Of a stretch of DNA of 8,704 nucleotides, positions 6,270 through 8,704 are shown piece after piece; the first letter of the stretch is position 1; each line of letters begins with the position of its first letter. Position numbers and translations under genes: made by a program. Under the pieces are notes generated by a model, which made no database searches, was not told the DNA's origin, and was given only the letters and a program-made list of their open reading frames with translations. The DNA comes from Actinomycetota bacterium (GTDB lineage Bacteria > Actinomycetota > Thermoleophilia > Gaiellales > Gaiellaceae): positions 1 through 8,704 of the forward strand of contig JACCZA010000390.1 in NCBI GenBank assembly GCA_013696185.1, read 5' to 3'.

Positions 6270-7855
6270 CGGCGGCGTCGCGTGGTCGCCGAGATCGCCT
6301 GGCGGAGGGCGTCGCCGACCGGTCGCGAGGCGAGCGAGAACACGGGCACGGCACGGCCCCCGACGTACGACGTCGAGATGTAGTCGCCGAGCATGCGCCC
6401 GAGCGACGTGTCGGCCAGCCACGTGAGCGGCATCGACTGCGCGCTCAGCCGCTCGGGGCGTCCCCACGTCTTCCCGCCGTCGAGCGACTCGACGAGCGCC
6501 ACGTCGGCCAGGCACGAGTCCTCGGGGCAGGAGGCGTCCACCAGGGAGTGGTAGGCGACCGCGACGCGCGAGCTGCCCGGATCGACGGTCAGCCCGGGCA
6601 CGAAGTGGCCGCGCCGCCCGCCGACGGGGGAGAGCGGGAGGCGGCGCGGACGCGTCCACGCCACGCCGTCGGCGGAGCTCGAGACGACGATGTCGTTCGC
6701 GCGGCAGCCCGCCCGGAAGCGGCAGTCGTGCCAGGCGGCGAGCACGGTCCCGTCCGCCGCGGCGTCGATCGAGGGGAGCGGTGGGTCGCGCAGGCCACGC
6801 ACGTCCACCGCCTGCAGCACCGCGACACGTGCCGGCGGGTCGAAGGAGCCTCCGCCGTCGCCGGATCGGACGGAGAGGAGCTCGTCCCGGGCGAGGAACA
6901 CGACGACGAGGTCGCCGTTCGGCCGCGCGACGGGCTGCGCGCCGGTCAGCGGCCCGGAGAAGCCCGTCACCGCTGCGGACCAGGTCGCCCCGCCGTCGCT
7001 CGAGCTCTGCGTCGCCAGGCGCTCGCCCGCGAGGTCCGTGTACGAGAGGTAGCACCGCCCGCGGAGCGGGCTCGACTGCCAGTTGTCGCAGGCGAGCCAC
7101 TCCTTGTCGTAGGCGAGCTCGCCTGTGGAGGCGACCGCCGCGCGCACGGGCCGCTCCCAGCGCACGCCGTCGCGCGAGCGGCTGACGAAGATCGAGGTGT
7201 CGGCGCCGGACACGCCCAGGGATGCGATCAGCCACGTGCCGTGGACGGCGTCGAACGCCACGACGGGATCGCTCACCCGCTCGGCTGGGCCTGCGGAGGT
7301 CGACGAGGCCGAGAGCTCCGGAAGGACGCCCGAGCGCCAGGAGCCGCCCGCGTCGAGCGAGGTCGCGAAGCCGATGCCCGAGGCGCCTCCACGGACGAAG
7401 CGACCGCTCTGGAAGGCCGTCACGATCGTCGTGCCGTAGGCGAAGCTGTCGGGCTCCACCTGCGTCTCGTGCTGGCTCTCGGGGCTCGTGTAGGGATCCC
7501 GCGAGAGCCGGCGGCTGACGACCTCGCAGTCACCGGCCACCCGGTCCTTCGCGTCGGCGTTGACGAGGTCGCGGCCGGGACCGCAGGCGACCGTGTCGGC
7601 CGCTCCGTCGCCTGCGGCGGCGATCCGGTCGTTGCCCGTCCCTCCGGCGATCGCGTCGCGGCCGGGCCCCCCGTCGAGAAGATCGCCGCCCGCCCCTCCC
7701 GAGATGCGATCGGCTCCCCCTTGACCGGAGATCGCGTCGGCCCTCGCGGTGCCGCGCAGACGATCCGGCCCGTCCGTGCCCGTCACCGTCGCGGCGAGGG
7801 CGCCGCCGCCGAGGCAGAGGAAGCAGCAGAGAACGAGCGCGATCCGGCGCCGCAT
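6266..7855 (-). CDS. Secreted protein: RTX-like repeat cap plus six-Asp-box beta-propeller (sialidase-like fold)
   Basis: The product has 529 residues. Residues 1-21 form a Sec signal peptide (MRRR, hydrophobic core, ending GALA). Residues 26-113 hold RTX-like nonapeptide units (GQGGADRIS, GGAGGDLLD, GGPGRDAIA, GGTGNDRIA), expected to bind calcium. They close with a CGPGRD...DRVAGDCE cap whose Cys91 and Cys110 may pair. Residues 130-510 carry six Asp-box (BNR) motifs of S-x-D-x-G-x-[TS]-W type, at about 166-173, 227-233, 285-292, 331-338, 394-400 and 457-464, as in sialidase-type propellers. Cys256/268, Cys378/384 and Cys443/448 suggest disulfides and extracellular folding. LGDYIS (489-494) precedes the last blade. 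A basic RRRR tail ends the protein. I cannot place a sialidase catalytic arginine triad or nucleophile, so glycosidase activity is not supported; ligand and role are unknown. ATG 7855 is chosen because the signal peptide starts there and a -10 box lies 8 nt upstream. Confidence 0.85.
   Translation of the reverse strand: MRRRIALVLCCFLCLGGGALAATVTGTDGPDRLRGTARADAISGQGGADRISGGAGGDLLDGGPGRDAIAGGTGNDRIAAAGDGAADTVACGPGRDLVNADAKDRVAGDCEVVSRRLSRDPYTSPESQHETQVEPDSFAYGTTIVTAFQSGRFVRGGASGIGFATSLDAGGSWRSGVLPELSASSTSAGPAERVSDPVVAFDAVHGTWLIASLGVSGADTSIFVSRSRDGVRWERPVRAAVASTGELAYDKEWLACDNWQSSPLRGRCYLSYTDLAGERLATQSSSDGGATWSAAVTGFSGPLTGAQPVARPNGDLVVVFLARDELLSVRSGDGGGSFDPPARVAVLQAVDVRGLRDPPLPSIDAAADGTVLAAWHDCRFRAGCRANDIVVSSSADGVAWTRPRRLPLSPVGGRRGHFVPGLTVDPGSSRVAVAYHSLVDASCPEDSCLADVALVESLDGGKTWGRPERLSAQSMPLTWLADTSLGRMLGDYISTSYVGGRAVPVFSLASRPVGDALRQAISATTRRRR
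7517..7780 (-). repeat. RTX-like (haemolysin-type calcium-binding) repeat block inside the secreted protein
   Basis: This stretch encodes residues 26-113 of the minus-strand protein. It has a periodicity near 27 nt from consecutive nine-residue GGxGxDxhx units. The first units are degenerate (GTDGPDRLR, GTARADAIS), the next four are good matches, and the last part becomes an irregular cysteine-bearing cap. DNA identity between units is moderate, so this is a protein-level repeat rather than a recent tandem duplication. Confidence 0.8.
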
Positions 7856-7863
7856 CGAGCGGC

Positions 7864-7869
7864 ACCGTA
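7864..7869 (-). promoter_or_regulatory. Proposed -10 box for the secreted propeller gene
   Basis: On the minus strand TACGGT (TANNNT type) ends 8 nt before the ATG at 7855. Transcription would begin about 2 nt before the start codon, giving an almost leaderless mRNA. I see no good -35 hexamer. The box faces away from the plus-strand -10 box at 7894-7899, 24 bp away. Confidence 0.4.
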
Positions 7870-7870
7870 G

Positions 7871-7888
7871 CCGGACCGCCCGGACCGC
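7871..7888. repeat. Tandem 9-mer between two divergent -10 boxes
   Basis: CCGGACCGC occurs twice head to tail, filling most of the 24 bp between the two proposed divergent -10 boxes. It occupies the place where both -35 regions would overlap. A regulator binding here could control both genes. In such GC-rich DNA a chance repeat is possible, so the operator reading is an inference. Confidence 0.4.
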
Positions 7889-7893
7889 CACGC

Positions 7894-7899
7894 TACGAT
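7894..7899 (+). promoter_or_regulatory. Proposed -10 box for the TrpC-like gene
   Basis: TACGAT (TANNNT type) ends 11 nt before the ATG at 7911, predicting a transcript with a leader of only about 5 nt. CCTCCGG just before the ATG does not look like a Shine-Dalgarno site. No consensus -35 is visible at 16-18 nt upstream. Confidence 0.45.
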
Positions 7900-7910
7900 C
7901 CGCCTCCGGT

Positions 7911-8492
7911 ATGCAACGCACCCGCGGCTTCAGCCAGGCGATCTCCGAGGGCGACGGGATCTCGGTGCTCGCCGACGTCGACACCGCCGAGGCGGCGCGC
8001 AGGGCCGAGTCCGAGGGCGCTGACGGCGTGGCTCTCCGCCGCCCGCTCGACGGCGTCCGGCAGGCCACCGAGCTCGCCCTCCTCTGGCTCGGCAGCGGCT
8101 CCCTCGCGGAGGCCCGGACACTCGGAGCGGACGCCTGCCTGCTGGTATTCGAGGAGGTCGCCGGGGAGGAGGGTCGGCTCGAGCAGCTGCACGCCGAGGT
8201 GCTCGAGCTCGGCCTCGAGTGCGTGGTCGAGGTGCGAGACGAGGACGAGCTGCAGCTCGCGCTCGAGCGCGTCGATCCCGAGCTCCTCCTCCTCTCCGCC
8301 CGGCGGGCGCAGGCAGGGGGCGGTCTCGAGCACGTCCTGGGTCTCCTCCTCGACGTGCCGGCCGGGAAGCTCGCGATCGCCGAGGTCGGAGACGCGACGC
8401 CCGCCGAGGTCGCGGAGCTCGAGCGCGCCGGGGTCGACGCGGTCATCGTCCGGGCGGCGGCCGTCTCGGCTCTCGTGCAGGGCGCGGCGTAG
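7911..8492 (+). CDS. TrpC-like TIM-barrel protein lacking the catalytic lysines (probable pseudoenzyme)
   Basis: The 193-residue product follows the strand-helix order of indole-3-glycerol phosphate synthase (TrpC), the tryptophan-pathway enzyme, but in a shortened form. ISVLADV (17-23) matches the first strand, GADGVALRR (36-44) the second, LGADACLLVFEEV (71-83) the LGADA-LL strand, ELGLECVVEVRDEDELQLAL (99-118) the LVEV-x-EE segment, and AIAEVGDATPAEVAELERAGVDAVIV (155-180) the SESGI...GVDAVLVG region. Missing are the KKASPS catalytic lysine loop, the KDF lysine and the INNRDL asparagine. Glu107 and Glu158 align with conserved glutamates. A real TrpC has about 260 residues. It therefore probably does not make indole-glycerol phosphate and may be a binding or regulatory derivative. 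No trp gene is in view. ATG 7911 is chosen from the -10 box just upstream and the homology start; the open frame reaches 7749 but overlaps the divergent gene there. Confidence 0.75.
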   Translation: MQRTRGFSQAISEGDGISVLADVDTAEAARRAESEGADGVALRRPLDGVRQATELALLWLGSGSLAEARTLGADACLLVFEEVAGEEGRLEQLHAEVLELGLECVVEVRDEDELQLALERVDPELLLLSARRAQAGGGLEHVLGLLLDVPAGKLAIAEVGDATPAEVAELERAGVDAVIVRAAAVSALVQGAA

Positions 8493-8502
8493 CGCGTAGC
8501 AC

Positions 8503-8524
8503 CGCCCCCGGCGGCTCGGGGGCG
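8503..8524 (+). terminator. Strong GC hairpin after the TrpC-like gene
   Basis: CGCCCCCG-GCGGCT-CGGGGGCG is a perfect 8-bp inverted repeat with a 6-nt loop, starting 10 nt after the TAG stop of the TrpC-like gene. The stem is all G-C. No U-tract follows, so it fits the U-less hairpin terminators proposed for high-GC actinobacteria better than a classical intrinsic terminator. Confidence 0.55.
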
Positions 8525-8704
8525 CGGGCGTGGCGACGGCGGGAGCCTCGTCCGGGTCCGCCTCGAACGGCTCCGCTCGAGCAGCGCCGCTCGGCAGGGG
8601 ATCGGCACGCTCTCGTGCAACGGATGCCTCGATCGTCGGCTACCGGGGTCTGACTGAGAGAGTCGAGCCGCCGTCCTCAGCGACGGTCAGTCTTGCAGCG
8701 AAGC
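8525..8704. other. Tail without a convincing gene; small nested inverted repeats
   Basis: Plus-strand starts near the end (GTG 8615, ATG 8624) close at TGA 8651-8653. On the minus strand only short open stretches reach the window edge, one of them ending at a stop read at 8640-8642. Neither strand shows a recognisable protein motif, tRNA, or other RNA consensus. Small inverted repeats cluster at 8650-8690: GACT-gagag-AGTC (8652-8664), CCGTC-ctcagc-GACGG (8671-8686), and CTGA (8650-8653) pairing with TCAG (8687-8690). This could be a structured leader of a gene beyond the window, or chance. Confidence 0.3.

Noticed and set aside
7814..7826. Lipoprotein signal (cysteines at residues 10, 11 and 14 of the secreted protein)
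   Set aside because: The cysteines lie inside the hydrophobic core rather than after a lipobox, and a normal signal peptidase I site (GALA before Ala) follows.
6266..7855. RTX toxin or active exo-alpha-sialidase
   Set aside because: The repeats are N-terminal behind a Sec signal, with no toxin domain or type I export genes nearby, and I could not place the catalytic arginine triad or nucleophile of sialidases.
6548..7870. A 440-codon plus-strand open frame across the secreted-protein gene
   Set aside because: It is a shadow of the minus-strand gene, which has a signal peptide, RTX-like units and six Asp boxes; the shadow has no recognisable motif.
7856..8620. Extension of the minus-strand secreted protein to a 784-residue form
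   Set aside because: The extra N-terminal part is Arg/Ser/Pro-rich antisense of the TrpC-like gene and would bury the signal peptide inside the protein.

Overview
The window is very GC-rich with GC-ending codons, frequent GTG starts and 4-nt gene overlaps. Gene content and style point to a deep-branching, high-GC actinobacterium, most likely of the Thermoleophilia (Gaiellales/Solirubrobacterales type). Supporting signs are the RTX-like cap ending in an Asp-Cys-Glu motif, the TQRN-type DgkA and the TANNNT boxes placed at or just before start codons. The taxon is an inference; no rRNA is present.

Layout. (1) nt 1-3019, plus strand: phoH (3' part only), ybeY, a dgkA-PAP2 fusion, cdd and era, each overlapping the next by ATGA or GTGA. 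This is the classical ybeY-dgkA-cdd-era housekeeping order, with an extra phosphatase domain fused to DgkA. (2) nt 3020-3052: a short gap with a small inverted repeat and a -10 box placed exactly for a leaderless transcript of the next gene. (3) nt 3053-6259, plus strand: deoC, a full-length aldehyde dehydrogenase and a half-length, non-catalytic aldehyde dehydrogenase homologue, again overlapping. (4) nt 6266-7855, minus strand, convergent with the last: a secreted protein with an RTX-like repeat cap and a six-Asp-box, sialidase-type beta-propeller. (5) nt 7856-7910: a 55-bp divergent promoter region with two -10 boxes flanking a tandem 9-mer. (6) nt 7911-8492, plus strand: a shortened homologue of indole-3-glycerol phosphate synthase (TrpC) that lacks the catalytic lysines. 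(7) nt 8493-8704: a strong GC hairpin, then sequence with no convincing gene.

How the genes fit. PhoH, YbeY and Era belong to RNA and ribosome maintenance; DgkA-PAP2 would act on lipid phosphates, probably undecaprenol. Cdd and DeoC are both nucleoside-salvage/catabolism enzymes: Cdd deaminates (deoxy)cytidine, and DeoC splits deoxyribose 5-phosphate into glyceraldehyde 3-phosphate and acetaldehyde. The adjoining aldehyde dehydrogenase is well placed to oxidise that acetaldehyde or a related aldehyde. The two ALDH genes together look like a split version of the two-domain ALDH16 enzyme.

Nothing here is a clear defence system, mobile element or CRISPR locus. The most interesting items are the split ALDH16-like pair next to deoC, the kinase-phosphatase fusion, the TrpC-like pseudoenzyme, and the compact divergent promoter shared by that pseudoenzyme and the secreted propeller protein.
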